A DNA stretch of 64,000 nucleotides from Oricola thermophila (GTDB taxonomy: Bacteria > Pseudomonadota > Alphaproteobacteria > Rhizobiales > Rhizobiaceae). This document shows, piece after piece, positions 41,660 to 49,849 of the stretch; the stretch's first letter is position 1, and the number at the start of each line of letters is the position of its first letter. Under the pieces are notes generated by a model that saw only the letters and a list, made by a program, of their open reading frames with translations, had not been told where the DNA came from and searched no databases. The DNA lies in assembly GCF_013358405.1 (NCBI RefSeq), contig NZ_CP054836.1, forward strand, positions 2,852,001-2,916,000, in the 5' to 3' direction. The translations under genes and the position numbers were made by a program.

Positions 41660-41679
41660 GCGCGGCACGGGTGCCGCGC
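41660..41679 (-). other. Hairpin in the 5' leader of the SH3 gene
   Basis: GCGCGGCAC-GG-GTGCCGCGC, 9-bp perfect arms, 28 bases before the SH3 gene start. It could affect translation or be the end of an upstream transcript. Confidence 0.4.
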
Positions 41680-41860
41680 CGGGGCAGTTCACACGGCATA
41701 TGCGCCGGGAATTTGGCGATTGCGCCGCGCCGCTTCACGTTTGATTGCCGGCGGACTCCGGCGCGTGAAGCCGGCGAAACGGAACCCCGCGCGTGCGGAC
41801 ATGCCCCATCCTCGCCACGCCCCGGAACCAACCGGTCTGGCCATTGAAACTCCTGGAAGA

Positions 41861-41913
41861 CGGGCGGTCGGAGGCCGCTCATCTCTTGTTTTGCGCGGTC
41901 CCCCGACCGCCCG
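41861..41913. repeat. 11-bp inverted repeat with 31-base spacer
   Basis: CGGGCGGTCGG and CCGACCGCCCG are perfect complements separated by 31 bases containing an AT-richer loop (TCTTGTTTTG). Could form a structured RNA or a terminator; no protein frame explains it. Confidence 0.5.
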
Positions 41914-42341
41914 CTCGGCATTCTCACGACATCAGTCATCCCGCCGCCTTGCCCGTGGGCAGCTCGCAGGCCGGATACGGCACGCATCTGTGACCCGCCT
42001 TCCCCGTGGCGGATGCGCTCGCGTTCCGGCGCCGCTCGCCCGCCGCTGCTGCTACCGCCCGGGGGAGCCGGCGGCACGGCGGTCACGCGCGGGACCGATA
42101 TGCCTCCCCGGTTTCGGAGCTGTTGGGCGACTTCCGTCAAGCCGGCTCCTGCCCGCGCCACCTGCACGCGGACACCGGGTACCGTCCCCCTCCCCGAAAT
42201 GCCGGTGCGCACTCAGGCTTCCGCGAGGGGGCAAGGGGAAGGATAGGCGAGGCCGGAGGGCGGTGGACAAGTTTTCGCGGAAATGCCGGAGTTCCGGGAA
42301 AGGAGCGCGAAATTTATCCAACTGGGGGCGGGGGGCGCCCG

Positions 42342-42749
42342 TCAGAAACCCAGGGCGGGCAGGACGAGGACGAGCAGCCAGACGACCGCCGCGGCGACAA
42401 GGGCGAGGAAGACGGCGGCGCTGCCGGCATCCTTGGCCGCCTTCGCGAGCGGGTGGATTTCCGTCGAGACGCGGTCCAGCGTCTGCTCGATCGCCGTGTT
42501 GAGAAGCTCGACCACCAGCACCGCGACGACGCTGGAAAAGAGAAGCGCGCGCTCCGCCGCACCGACATCGGCCAGCACGACGAAGGGCATGGCGAGGGCG
42601 GCAAGCGCGACCTCCTGCCGGAAGGCGGCCTGGGAGCGGAAGGCGGCGGCAAGGCCGGCGCGGGTGGCAAGCCATGCCCGCCAGACGCGGCGCAGGCCGC
42701 CGCCATGGCCGAATTCCGGCGCGCTTCCCTTGCCCTGCCCTCTCTTCAT
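42342..42749 (-). CDS. dgkA: Diacylglycerol kinase
   Basis: 135-residue small integral membrane kinase that phosphorylates diacylglycerol for lipid recycling. Three membrane helices; the family signature region VELLNTAIEQTLDRVS with the catalytic glutamate and HPLAKAAKDAGSAAVFLA are present. The N-terminus carries extra Gly/Lys residues relative to the usual 120-residue form. Downstream of the hdeD-like gene on the same strand, 79 bases apart. Confidence 0.92.
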   Translation of the reverse strand: MKRGQGKGSAPEFGHGGGLRRVWRAWLATRAGLAAAFRSQAAFRQEVALAALAMPFVVLADVGAAERALLFSSVVAVLVVELLNTAIEQTLDRVSTEIHPLAKAAKDAGSAAVFLALVAAAVVWLLVLVLPALGF

Positions 42750-42828
42750 GATGTCCCGGCTCCCCTTCTCCGGCGCCGCGAAGGCGGCGGCGCGGGCGGG
42801 ACCCTAGCCGGGTTTTGCAAAGAAGGGG

Positions 42829-43423
42829 TTACCCGGCGGCGCGGCGGACCCGCCATGCCATCCAGGACAGCGCCAGGCCCTCGCAAAGAAGCTGGATGCC
42901 GACGAGGAGGCCGAGCAGCCAGGCGGCCGCGACCGGCATCTGGGCGAAGAGCAGCACGCCGAGGCCGAGGCCGACGATGCCGGAGCCGAGGATCCAGCCC
43001 CATTCCGGGAAGGGGCGGATGGTGAGCGCGAAGACGATGCGCGCCATGCCGCCGACGATGAAGAAGACGATCAGCAGCAGGGTGAGCGCCAGCAGCCCCT
43101 CGCCGGGGCTGGCGAGGAACAGGAAGCCGACGACCAGCGACAGCGCCGCCGAGACGAGCTGCAGCCAGAAATGGGGCACGTGCGACGCGCCGACGAGGCC
43201 CAGCGCCTGCAATATGCCGGAAACGACGAGCAGCCAGCCGAGCATGACCACCACTGCGACGGAGGACAAGGACGGGAAAGACCAGCGCGACGAAGCCCGC
43301 CAGCACCATCAGTGCGCCCTGCGCGAGATACCAGAAGGAATGGCGCCTTATGGCATCGCGCATCGCCGAACGCATGATGCGGGCGGCCTGGTCGACGGTG
43401 ATGGGGGTGGAGTCGGAGGGCAT
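42829..43423 (-). pseudogene. HdeD-family membrane protein gene with a frameshift
   Basis: The frame beginning MPSDSTPITVDQAARIM runs for about 52 residues (amphipathic start, helix GALMVLAGFVALVFPVL) and then degenerates. Homology continues in another frame from SSVAVVVMLGWLLVVSGI through five more helices (LQLVSAALSLVVGFLFLASPGEGLLALTLLLIVFFIVGGMARI...). Dropping one G (complement of base 43267) joins VFPVL to SSVAVVV and gives a normal HdeD protein of about 197 residues. So this is either a real frameshift, a phase-variable or recoding site, or a sequencing error. The second half could start at a TTG (43267-43269), with no good ribosome site. HdeD proteins are linked to acid resistance in enterics; role here unknown. 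Confidence 0.75.
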
Positions 43424-43671
43424 AGGGTGGGTTCCTGTGCGATGGCGGGTGAGAACGCGATGATAGAGACGCGGAATGGTTTCGGGAATGGGAACTAGGG
43501 TTGACCAAGAGTGTAGAAGGACTGCTCAGGATTTCGATTAAAAGGAAATTGAATATAGACCTCACGACCAAATCTTCCATTTTCCTTTAGGATTGATAAT
43601 TTCGGAAATCATAATACGAATCGGATATGATCCTCAGCAGTTAAGACTTGGATTTTAGGTATCTTTAGAAG

Positions 43672-44340
43672 ATGTCTCTCGAACGCATAAATCTGAGAAA
43701 GCTTCTTGCGCTTATCTATCTGCCGCCGAGAGATCGTGTTTCAGCGCTTCGGAGAGATATAACTGAAGATAGAAGACGAGAGGGGCGGCTGCGTGGTAGC
43801 GGCGGCGATTTCCATGTCCCGTTTTGGGCGGATGCTAAATCGCAGGCGAGAGGTGTAGGAAATCTAACTCAGCTCACTGAGGTTCGAATTGAGAGCAATC
43901 CCCGCCGAGGAAGGCTATACCCCCTATTGCGGGATGGATTTCTCACTTGGTGGAACGAGCGCCGCCGTTGGATTAACGAACCTTTTGAAGTCCTCGAGGA
44001 AAACGTACGAGCTTACTACGAAGTTGAGGCTCTTGGCTGCACCGTCAAGGTAGAGAACATACTGGCGGTAAGGATGGATGACGGCTCCTATCGCCTGATC
44101 TATCCCTATTTCGCAGAATATCCCGAACTTTCTCATGATGCCGCGCTACTCGGCCTTTGGGTCATGAACCAAGCACTTCCAGAGTATGACCCGAACGGAT
44201 TTCGAATTCTCGATGTTTTGCGCAGCACTTCGTTTCGCACAGAGGACTACCCATTTCAGGGAGATGAAGAGGAAAGATTGTTGCGCGAGTACGAGTCGCT
44301 GTTATCAGATTGGGAACATCTCCGATCGCAATACGGCTAA
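43672..44340 (+). CDS. Unknown protein of the AT-rich island (gene 1)
   Basis: 222 residues, not recognised. Soluble, basic in the N-terminal third (LRRDITEDRRREGRLRG), with many aromatics (FWADAKSQARG, LTWWNERRRWIN, LIYPYFAEYPEL) and an acidic C-terminus (DEEERLLREYESLLSDWEHL). No membrane segment or signal peptide. The start ATG has only a weak upstream site (TTTAGAAG). A gap of 156 bases without a gene follows before the next member. The composition of the N-terminus would suit nucleic acid binding, but this is only a guess. Confidence 0.7.
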   Translation: MSLERINLRKLLALIYLPPRDRVSALRRDITEDRRREGRLRGSGGDFHVPFWADAKSQARGVGNLTQLTEVRIESNPRRGRLYPLLRDGFLTWWNERRRWINEPFEVLEENVRAYYEVEALGCTVKVENILAVRMDDGSYRLIYPYFAEYPELSHDAALLGLWVMNQALPEYDPNGFRILDVLRSTSFRTEDYPFQGDEEERLLREYESLLSDWEHLRSQYG

Positions 44341-44496
44341 GGATTTACAACGGCGCAAATTCGAGTGCCTATGCTGCGATCAAGGCGATAGCTCACGGGA
44401 CCAACCTAGCCGTATGATCGACGCCACCAAGAACGCCGCCAGGCGCCACAAAATCGGATTGGTGTATGAAAATCAACAAAGAATAAGGGGGATTGT

Positions 44497-45558
44497 TTGA
44501 CAAATTTACCTGACATTGCCCGGACTATGCGGGCTCGAATGCCGTGGCCGGTCGGGCGTAAAATTCTCAATCAAAATAGCTTTCCTCGCGGTCAGGGATG
44601 GGATCGTACGCTCGAAAAACTGATAAATCTCTCCGGTCAGCCCACCGAAAGCTTAGCCGAGCTTACCATTGCGTTACGAGAACACACGTTTAGCGGAGAG
44701 AAACTGTCGGGGTTTTACAGAGTGAAACCAGAGAAGATTGGAAAGGTGCGCGATAAGATATTGAAAACCAAAGTCCCAGACTCGGATTATTCGAGACTCT
44801 ACCCCGTTGCGTTATCGGACGAACAACTAGCCCTCCAACCCATCGGTTCCAAATTAGCGGCGATTGAACCCACAGATGATGGCGTTGCCGTAGTTTTTTC
44901 GTCGGTACGCGTAATTACGATACGAGAAGAAATTGAACTGTCACAATTTTCAGATGAAGCCGCAAATTTGTTAGAGGACTATCAGGAAGTCTTTGGTCTT
45001 AGAACGTTACGATTTCAGGCTTTTGATGTTGTCTGGCTCCCGCATAACGGGGCCCTCATCGACGTTCGTGTAGATTTCCCATTTGGTACGCACCACGACG
45101 TCGCCGTAGCCGCATTCGCACAGACTGTAGATACGTTCCACAAATTAATAGGCGAGAACGTCCTTGTTGATGAGTTGAATTTGTTCCCCCTTATCGATCG
45201 GATCTATAATGATAGGAATGAAGGAATTGTGGTCGAATTGGGTTTCGGCACAACGACAGCATCACTGAAACATGAAAAGATGCGCAGAAAGCAACTCGAC
45301 CTTCGCGATGAGCAATATCATAAGGGCGGGAAAGCTGCCCTTGCTTCGCCCATTGAGCCATTCCGGCTTAGCGTTACCTGGAAACGAAATGCAGGAGGCG
45401 GATTAGTATCGAACCCAGAACTGAGCATAAACAGTAGCGCCCGCGCCGCTGGCGGCGAAAATCCTACAATTAACAGCGTCGTTATTCGCAAATGCATGGG
45501 GCAGGCCGACTACGAATTTGTCCGCTCTAGAATTGAAACCCACCTAACGCCCCCCTGA
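44497..45558 (+). CDS. Unknown protein of the AT-rich island (gene 2)
   Basis: 353 residues, not recognised. Mixed alpha/beta, no membrane segment. The first 100 residues are helical and basic (RTMRARMPWPVGRKIL, LEKLINLSGQPTESLAELTIALREH). The middle has strand-rich blocks (GVAVVFSSVRVITIREEIELS; IDVRVDFPFGTHHDVAVAAFAQTVDTFHKLIG). The end is conserved-looking (FRLSVTWKRNAGGGLVSNPEL). The start is TTG with AAGGGGG five bases upstream; no ATG fits. There is a faint resemblance in layout to sporadic TIGR04255-type proteins, too weak to claim. Confidence 0.7.
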   Translation: MTNLPDIARTMRARMPWPVGRKILNQNSFPRGQGWDRTLEKLINLSGQPTESLAELTIALREHTFSGEKLSGFYRVKPEKIGKVRDKILKTKVPDSDYSRLYPVALSDEQLALQPIGSKLAAIEPTDDGVAVVFSSVRVITIREEIELSQFSDEAANLLEDYQEVFGLRTLRFQAFDVVWLPHNGALIDVRVDFPFGTHHDVAVAAFAQTVDTFHKLIGENVLVDELNLFPLIDRIYNDRNEGIVVELGFGTTTASLKHEKMRRKQLDLRDEQYHKGGKAALASPIEPFRLSVTWKRNAGGGLVSNPELSINSSARAAGGENPTINSVVIRKCMGQADYEFVRSRIETHLTPP

Positions 45559-45589
45559 AAGGCACCAGACCTTTGAAAGAGTCATCAAA

Positions 45590-45997
45590 GTGACACTCGA
45601 TAAACTTCGCGCCGAAATACTAAATGAGTGGGATTCAATTTCTGCCGCTGAAATATGCGTTCAGATATTAGAATATTTTGAAAACCTGCCTCCTAAAGAA
45701 CTTAATTTTCTTACTTTTCGCACCCTTCGTACCGCCGCAAATAGAGACAGCATAGACGATGAGTTATTATTTGCCATAAACATTCTATCAAATTCAAATC
45801 CCCCTCTACTAGAATTACATACACTTTTTATCGATGAAAATGATGAAGAGTTTGAGATAGACCCCAAGGAAATAGGCGAAGCAAAAAAAACTGGTATCTT
45901 TATACACCCTGATACAGGCGAACCAGTTAATGATTATGAAAACTATATTATTCCATTTTTTTCGCCTACGAAACGCCTGATAGCGGAACTTAAATGA
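45590..45997 (+). CDS. Small acidic unknown protein of the AT-rich island (gene 3)
   Basis: 135 residues, strongly acidic (for example FIDENDEEFEIDPKEIGEAKK), not recognised. The first half is helical (TLDKLRAEILNEWDSISAAEICVQILEYF), the second half strand/turn. Starts at GTG 32 bases after gene 2; its stop overlaps the ATG of gene 4 by four bases (ATGA), so the two are translationally coupled in a 1:1 fashion. An acidic partner coupled to a nuclease is compatible with an inhibitor or adaptor role; this is inference. Confidence 0.7.
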   Translation: MTLDKLRAEILNEWDSISAAEICVQILEYFENLPPKELNFLTFRTLRTAANRDSIDDELLFAINILSNSNPPLLELHTLFIDENDEEFEIDPKEIGEAKKTGIFIHPDTGEPVNDYENYIIPFFSPTKRLIAELK

Positions 45998-46614
45998 AAT
46001 CTTATAGCCCTTCCCTCGCAGACCTTAGAGCTGCCGCAAATCAATCAACCCCCGCTCAGATTGCGCTAGAATGGTTGATTGCTACGGATTTCGAAGAATT
46101 GCACAAACTAGTTGAAAGGGCGATAGACTGGATATCTCAAGAGATGTCTAAGACATGTCACCTTAGACAAGAACGCAGTGAAGACCAGATATCTATAGAT
46201 TTTGTAGGGATGCTCAAAAGCATGGGCTTGAACGCTGCCCATGATACCCAGTATGGAGGACACTGCGATATTATCGTCGAAGGGCGCAATGAATTTCTAT
46301 GGATAGGGGAAGCGAAGATACACTCCTCTTATTCGTGGCTTGAAAAAGGGATGCACCAGCTTTCTACGAGATATTCTACCGGCCTTCAGGGTCAAGACAC
46401 AGGAGAGATATTAATTTATACGTATGATAAACGCCTAGATAGAATTCTCAAAGCTTGGCGTGAAAGACTCATAGAACTTGTTCCTGATATTGAAGTCGAT
46501 GAAATTGATATGGAAAAATTAATTTTTAGATCGACGCACATTCATGAGAATACAGGACGTCTATTTAGAGTTCGGCACAAAGGTATTACACTTCATTTCG
46601 ACCCTAAAGCCTGA
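45994..46614 (+). CDS. PD-(D/E)XK nuclease-like protein of the AT-rich island (gene 4)
   Basis: 206 residues. An N-terminal helical part (residues 1-75) is followed by a block with the order of catalytic residues seen in restriction-endonuclease-like folds: Glu63 in RSEDQISID, Asp92 in GGHCDIIVEG, then Glu106-Ala-Lys108 in FLWIGEAKIHSS, and HQLSTRYSTG with a Gln/Tyr motif on the next helix. The C-terminal 60 residues are unassigned. No known methyltransferase or specificity subunit is nearby, so it is not a plain restriction-modification pair. Function predicted from motif only; target (DNA or RNA) unknown. Confidence 0.7.
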   Translation: MKSYSPSLADLRAAANQSTPAQIALEWLIATDFEELHKLVERAIDWISQEMSKTCHLRQERSEDQISIDFVGMLKSMGLNAAHDTQYGGHCDIIVEGRNEFLWIGEAKIHSSYSWLEKGMHQLSTRYSTGLQGQDTGEILIYTYDKRLDRILKAWRERLIELVPDIEVDEIDMEKLIFRSTHIHENTGRLFRVRHKGITLHFDPKA

Positions 46615-46640
46615 GAGATCAAATTTTCTTCGAAACAGGC

Positions 46641-46669
46641 CGTCGCAAAACGTAATAGCGTTCGTGACG
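46641..46669. terminator. Imperfect hairpin between island and lepA
   Basis: Nested arms CGTC...GACG and AACG...CGTT around TAATAG lie between the convergent island gene 4 and lepA. Weak; no clear T-run. Confidence 0.3.
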
Positions 46670-46684
46670 TAATATCGCGATTCC

Positions 46685-48493
46685 CTATTCACCCACCTTC
46701 AGCACCTGAATAAACGCCTCCTGCGGGATTTCCACCTTGCCGAACTGGCGCATGCGCTTCTTGCCCTCCTTCTGCTTTTCCAGAAGCTTGCGCTTGCGGG
46801 TGACGTCGCCGCCGTAGCACTTGGCGGTGACGTCCTTGCGCATGGCCGAGATGGTCTCGCGGGCGATCACCTTGCCGCCGATGGCGGCCTGGATCGGGAT
46901 CTTGAACATGTGGCGCGGGATCAGGTCCTTCAGCTTCTCGCACATCTGCCGGCCGCGCTTCTCCGCCGCGGTGCGGTGAACCAGCATGGACAGCGCATCG
47001 ACCGGCTCCTCGTTGACGAGGATGCTCATGCGCACGAGATCGCCCTCGCGGTAGCCCTCCAGCGTGTAGTCGAATGAGGCATAGCCCTTCGAGATCGACT
47101 TCAGGCGGTCGTAGAAATCGAACACCACCTCGTTGAGCGGCAATTCGTAGGTGACCATGGCGCGGGTGCCGACATAGGAAAGGTCGGTCTGGATGCCGCG
47201 GCGCTCCTGGCAGAGCTTGAGGATGGCGCCGAGATACTCGTCCGGCGTCATGATGGTGGCCTTGATCCACGGCTCCTCGATGGAGGCGATCTTGACCACG
47301 TCCGGCATGTCGGCCGGGTTGTGCAGCTCGGTCGTGGTGCCGTCCGTCATGTTCATGCGGTAGACGACCGAGGGCGCGGTGGCGATCAGGTCGAGGTCGA
47401 ACTCGCGGGACAGCCGCTCCTGGATGATCTCCAGGTGCAGAAGGCCGAGGAAGCCGCAGCGGAAGCCGAAGCCCAGCGCGGCCGAGGTCTCCATCTCGTA
47501 GGAGAAGGAGGCATCGTTGAGGCGCAGCTTGCCGATGGCGGCGCGCAGATCCTCGAAATCGGCGGCATCGACCGGGAACAGGCCGCAGAACACCACCGGC
47601 TGGGCCGGCTTGAAGCCCGGCAGCGCGGCGTCGCAGGGGCGCTTGTCCTCGGTGATGGTGTCGCCGACGCGGGTATCCGCCACCTCCTTGATGGAGGCGG
47701 TGATGACGCCGATCTCGCCGGGGCCGAGCTCGGGCACGACGACCAGCTTGGGCGTGAGCACGCCGACGCGGTCGACCGGGTATTTCGCCCCGGTGCCCAT
47801 CATGCGGATGTTCTGGCCCTTCTTCAGCACGCCGTCGATGACGCGCACCAGCACGATGACGCCGAGATAGGCGTCGTACCAGGAATCGACCAGCATGGCC
47901 TTGAGCGGCGCGGACCGGTCCCCGCCCTTCGGCGGCGGCAGCTGCGTGACGATGGCCTCCAGCACCTCGTCGACGCCCTGGCCCGTCTTGGCCGAGATCA
48001 GCAGCGCCTCCGAGGCATCCAGCCCGATGACCTCCTCGATCTGCTCCTTGACGCGGTCCGGCTCGGCGGCCGGCAGGTCGGCCTTGTTGAGGACGGTGAC
48101 GATCTCGTGGTCGGCGTCGATGGCCTGGTAGACATTGGCCAGCGTCTGCGCCTCGACGCCCTGGGAGGCGTCGACGACGAGGAGCGAGCCCTCGCAGGCG
48201 CGCAGCGAGCGCGAGACCTCGTAGGCGAAGTCGACATGGCCGGGCGTGTCGATCAGGTTGAGGACGTAGTGCTCGCCGTCCCTCGCGTCGTATTCGAGGC
48301 GCACGGTGTTGGCCTTGATGGTGATGCCGCGCTCGCGCTCGATGTCCATGGTGTCGAGCACCTGCTCCTTCATCTCGCGCTCCTCGAGGGAGCCCGTCAT
48401 CTGGATCAGGCGGTCGGCGAGCGTCGACTTGCCGTGGTCGATATGGGCGACGATGGAGAAGTTGCGAATGTTTTTCAGCGGTGTGTCGGTCAT
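46685..48493 (-). CDS. lepA: Elongation factor 4 (LepA)
   Basis: 602-residue translational GTPase that acts on stalled or mis-translocated ribosomes and influences initiation. G1 [14 protein letters not shown], switch I region with [12 protein letters not shown]3 [12 protein letters not shown]4 NKADLP, EF-G-like domains III and V, and the LepA-specific C-terminus ([34 protein letters not shown]). The start is the ATG giving [17 protein letters not shown]; an upstream in-frame codon would add six residues. It bounds the AT-rich island on the right. Confidence 0.97.
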   Translation of the reverse strand: MTDTPLKNIRNFSIVAHIDHGKSTLADRLIQMTGSLEEREMKEQVLDTMDIERERGITIKANTVRLEYDARDGEHYVLNLIDTPGHVDFAYEVSRSLRACEGSLLVVDASQGVEAQTLANVYQAIDADHEIVTVLNKADLPAAEPDRVKEQIEEVIGLDASEALLISAKTGQGVDEVLEAIVTQLPPPKGGDRSAPLKAMLVDSWYDAYLGVIVLVRVIDGVLKKGQNIRMMGTGAKYPVDRVGVLTPKLVVVPELGPGEIGVITASIKEVADTRVGDTITEDKRPCDAALPGFKPAQPVVFCGLFPVDAADFEDLRAAIGKLRLNDASFSYEMETSAALGFGFRCGFLGLLHLEIIQERLSREFDLDLIATAPSVVYRMNMTDGTTTELHNPADMPDVVKIASIEEPWIKATIMTPDEYLGAILKLCQERRGIQTDLSYVGTRAMVTYELPLNEVVFDFYDRLKSISKGYASFDYTLEGYREGDLVRMSILVNEEPVDALSMLVHRTAAEKRGRQMCEKLKDLIPRHMFKIPIQAAIGGKVIARETISAMRKDVTAKCYGGDVTRKRKLLEKQKEGKKRMRQFGKVEIPQEAFIQVLKVGE

Positions 48494-48692
48494 GCCACCA
48501 TATAGGCGCAAAGCAGCAAATCTGTAAGCCGGTTTTTCGCCGATCCACGACCCGCGGGCGGCGGGCGGGACACGCGCGATCCGGCGGGCGACATCTCGCG
48601 GTGCGGAGGCGACGCCCCATCCGCGGGCGGGAGCCCAAGAGGCGCGCTCCGTTGAATTGATTTAAAATATTGAGATCCCGCGCAATTCCGAC

Positions 48693-48713
48693 TTATACAC
48701 AGCCTGTGGACAA
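48693..48713. promoter_or_regulatory. Inverted pair of DnaA-box-like sequences
   Basis: TTATACACA-GCC-TGTGGACAA: the first nine bases match the TTATNCACA DnaA box exactly, the last nine read TTGTCCACA on the other strand (one mismatch). The two face each other with a 3-base spacer next to an AT-rich patch (TTTAAAATATT). Confidence 0.5.
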
Positions 48714-48759
48714 CAATGCGGCGACCAGAACAACAGCCACCCCTCAAATATTGTCGTGC

Positions 48760-48805
48760 CATCGCATAAATGCGAGTCCTTGCCACATCATTACATTTTG
48801 CGATG
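48760..48805. repeat. Interrupted inverted repeat in the curli leader
   Basis: CATCGCA-T-AAATG pairs with CATTT-TGCGATG (12 pairs with one bulged base) around a 21-base loop, 167 bases before the first curlin gene. It may be a cruciform-like regulator site or an RNA leader structure. Confidence 0.4.
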
Positions 48806-48971
48806 CAGCAGGAATACGCCTTTCGGATGATTTTCACTTGTCGCTGCATGTCGTTTCTTCACATGTGCTTCGACAGGCAGGAAATATTCGCTTGATTTCA
48901 CGCCTTACGCTTCGTTAACTCATGCGGGCGCGCAAGCGCGATCAAACCATAAACAGGGAAGGATCGATGCA

Positions 48972-49763
48972 ATGAGAACAAGCATACTCGCAGCCATTGC
49001 AGTACTCGCCATGGGCGGAACCGCGTTCGCGGGATCGACTGTCGACATCGACCAGCTGGGCACCGGAAACTCGGCGAGCGCACTGCAGCAGGGTGACAAC
49101 AACGAGACCTATGTCCGGCAGCTGGCGCACTACAACCTCAGCGTCAGCAAGCAGGTCGGCGACAGCAACTACATCGTGGTCCGGCAGGAAACCAGCTACA
49201 ACAAGGTCGGCAACGCCGACGACAACTCGGGTGTTGTCCAGCTCGGCAACAGAAACGAGGCCCGCGTCACCCAGAAGCAGGGCAACGAGAACGATGTCCG
49301 CAAACTCCTGCAGAACGGCAACAGGAACGATGCCAGGGTCGTCCAGGACGGCAGCAGCAACGTGATCGACCGGGTCGAAACCCACGGCAACGACAACACC
49401 GTCAGGATCACCCAGACCGGTTCGCAGAACGGCAAATGGGGCCTCGGCTCCGGCAACCTGCCGGGCGGGTATATCGATACCTCAGACGCGAACTTCGCGC
49501 TTTACGGCGGCACCCGGAAAGCCTCGACCTTGCTGCAATATGGTGACGGCAACGACGCCATCATCGGGCAGAGTGGCAGCCGCAACTTCTTCGAGGTCTA
49601 CCAGGGCGTGTCCGCCGGCAACAACTCGGTCGGCTCCGACTACGATCTGACGCAGGTCGGTCACTACAACTATGCCTATGCGATGCAGACAGGCACGGGC
49701 CACAACTCGACGGTCGATCAAATAGGCAACACAAACCGCTCCTTCGTGCGGCAGGACAACTAG
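48972..49763 (+). CDS. Curlin-repeat protein, probable fibre subunit (CsgA/CsgB family)
   Basis: 263-residue secreted amyloid-type protein. Signal peptide MRTSILAAIAVLAMGGTAFA. About ten imperfect repeats follow with the curlin pattern x-Q-x-G-x-x-N-x-x-x-x-x-Q (IDQLGTGNSASALQQGDNN, VVQLGNRNEARVTQKQGNEN, LLQNGNRNDARVVQDGSSN, VDQIGNTNRSFVRQ). Gln and Asn ladders of this type stack into beta-solenoid fibres. It is longer than E. coli CsgA (about 150 residues) and has a 40-residue non-repeat block in the middle (WGLGSGNLPGGYIDTSDANF). First gene of the locus; major versus minor subunit role is not decided. Confidence 0.85.
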   Translation: MRTSILAAIAVLAMGGTAFAGSTVDIDQLGTGNSASALQQGDNNETYVRQLAHYNLSVSKQVGDSNYIVVRQETSYNKVGNADDNSGVVQLGNRNEARVTQKQGNENDVRKLLQNGNRNDARVVQDGSSNVIDRVETHGNDNTVRITQTGSQNGKWGLGSGNLPGGYIDTSDANFALYGGTRKASTLLQYGDGNDAIIGQSGSRNFFEVYQGVSAGNNSVGSDYDLTQVGHYNYAYAMQTGTGHNSTVDQIGNTNRSFVRQDN

Positions 49764-49849
49764 GCAGCCCGTTCGTACCGGACCGCGAAATTCGCGGTCC
49801 GGACGCGAAACGGCCGGACCCGCGATGCGGGCCGGCCAGCGGATGACCG

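Larger units (their letters stand above)
41633..42341. other. GC-rich stretch without a supported gene
   Basis: About 700 bases between the SH3 gene and dgkA. Open frames exist on both strands but their translations are Arg/Gly/Pro/Ser-rich without motifs or start signals, as expected of non-coding GC-rich DNA. It holds a hairpin at 41660-41679 and a separated inverted repeat at 41861-41913. No tRNA, RNase P RNA, tmRNA or 6S RNA core was recognised. Confidence 0.5.
43495..46684. other. AT-rich four-gene accessory island
   Basis: The base composition drops abruptly just upstream of the hdeD-like gene start and recovers inside lepA. The four plus-strand genes (43672, 44497, 45590, 45994) use A/T-ending codons unlike everything else in the window, a sign of horizontal acquisition. 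There is no integrase, transposase, tRNA or obvious flanking repeat. The last two genes overlap by ATGA. The last encodes a nuclease-like protein, which is why a defence role is considered. Confidence 0.75.
48494..48971. promoter_or_regulatory. Intergenic region between lepA and the curli-like locus
   Basis: 478 bases upstream of both lepA (minus) and the first curlin gene (plus); no supported gene. The part nearest lepA is GC-rich; from 48650 on it is AT-richer. It holds a DnaA-box-like pair at 48693-48713 and a long inverted repeat at 48760-48805. A large leader region with structured DNA suits complex regulation of the curli genes. Confidence 0.6.

Noticed and set aside
41292..42212. Minus-strand frame of about 306 codons covering the gap upstream of the SH3 gene
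   Set aside because: It overlaps the SH3 gene out of frame, and the part in the gap is Gly/Arg/Ser-rich without helices, strands or motifs, typical of non-coding GC-rich DNA.
43424..43671. Searched the island borders for a tRNA, integrase or direct-repeat attachment site
   Set aside because: No tRNA-like fold, integrase gene or convincing flanking repeat was seen, so the island is described by base composition only, not as an integrative element.
44186..44500. Overlapping open frame of about 104 codons at the end of island gene 1
   Set aside because: It overlaps gene 1 in another frame, has no ribosome site, and its Cys/Arg-rich translation shows no motif.
48650..48971. AT-rich region with DnaA-box-like sites considered as the chromosome origin
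   Set aside because: Only two boxes are present, and none of the genes commonly found at alphaproteobacterial origins (hemE, parAB, gidAB) is in the window.
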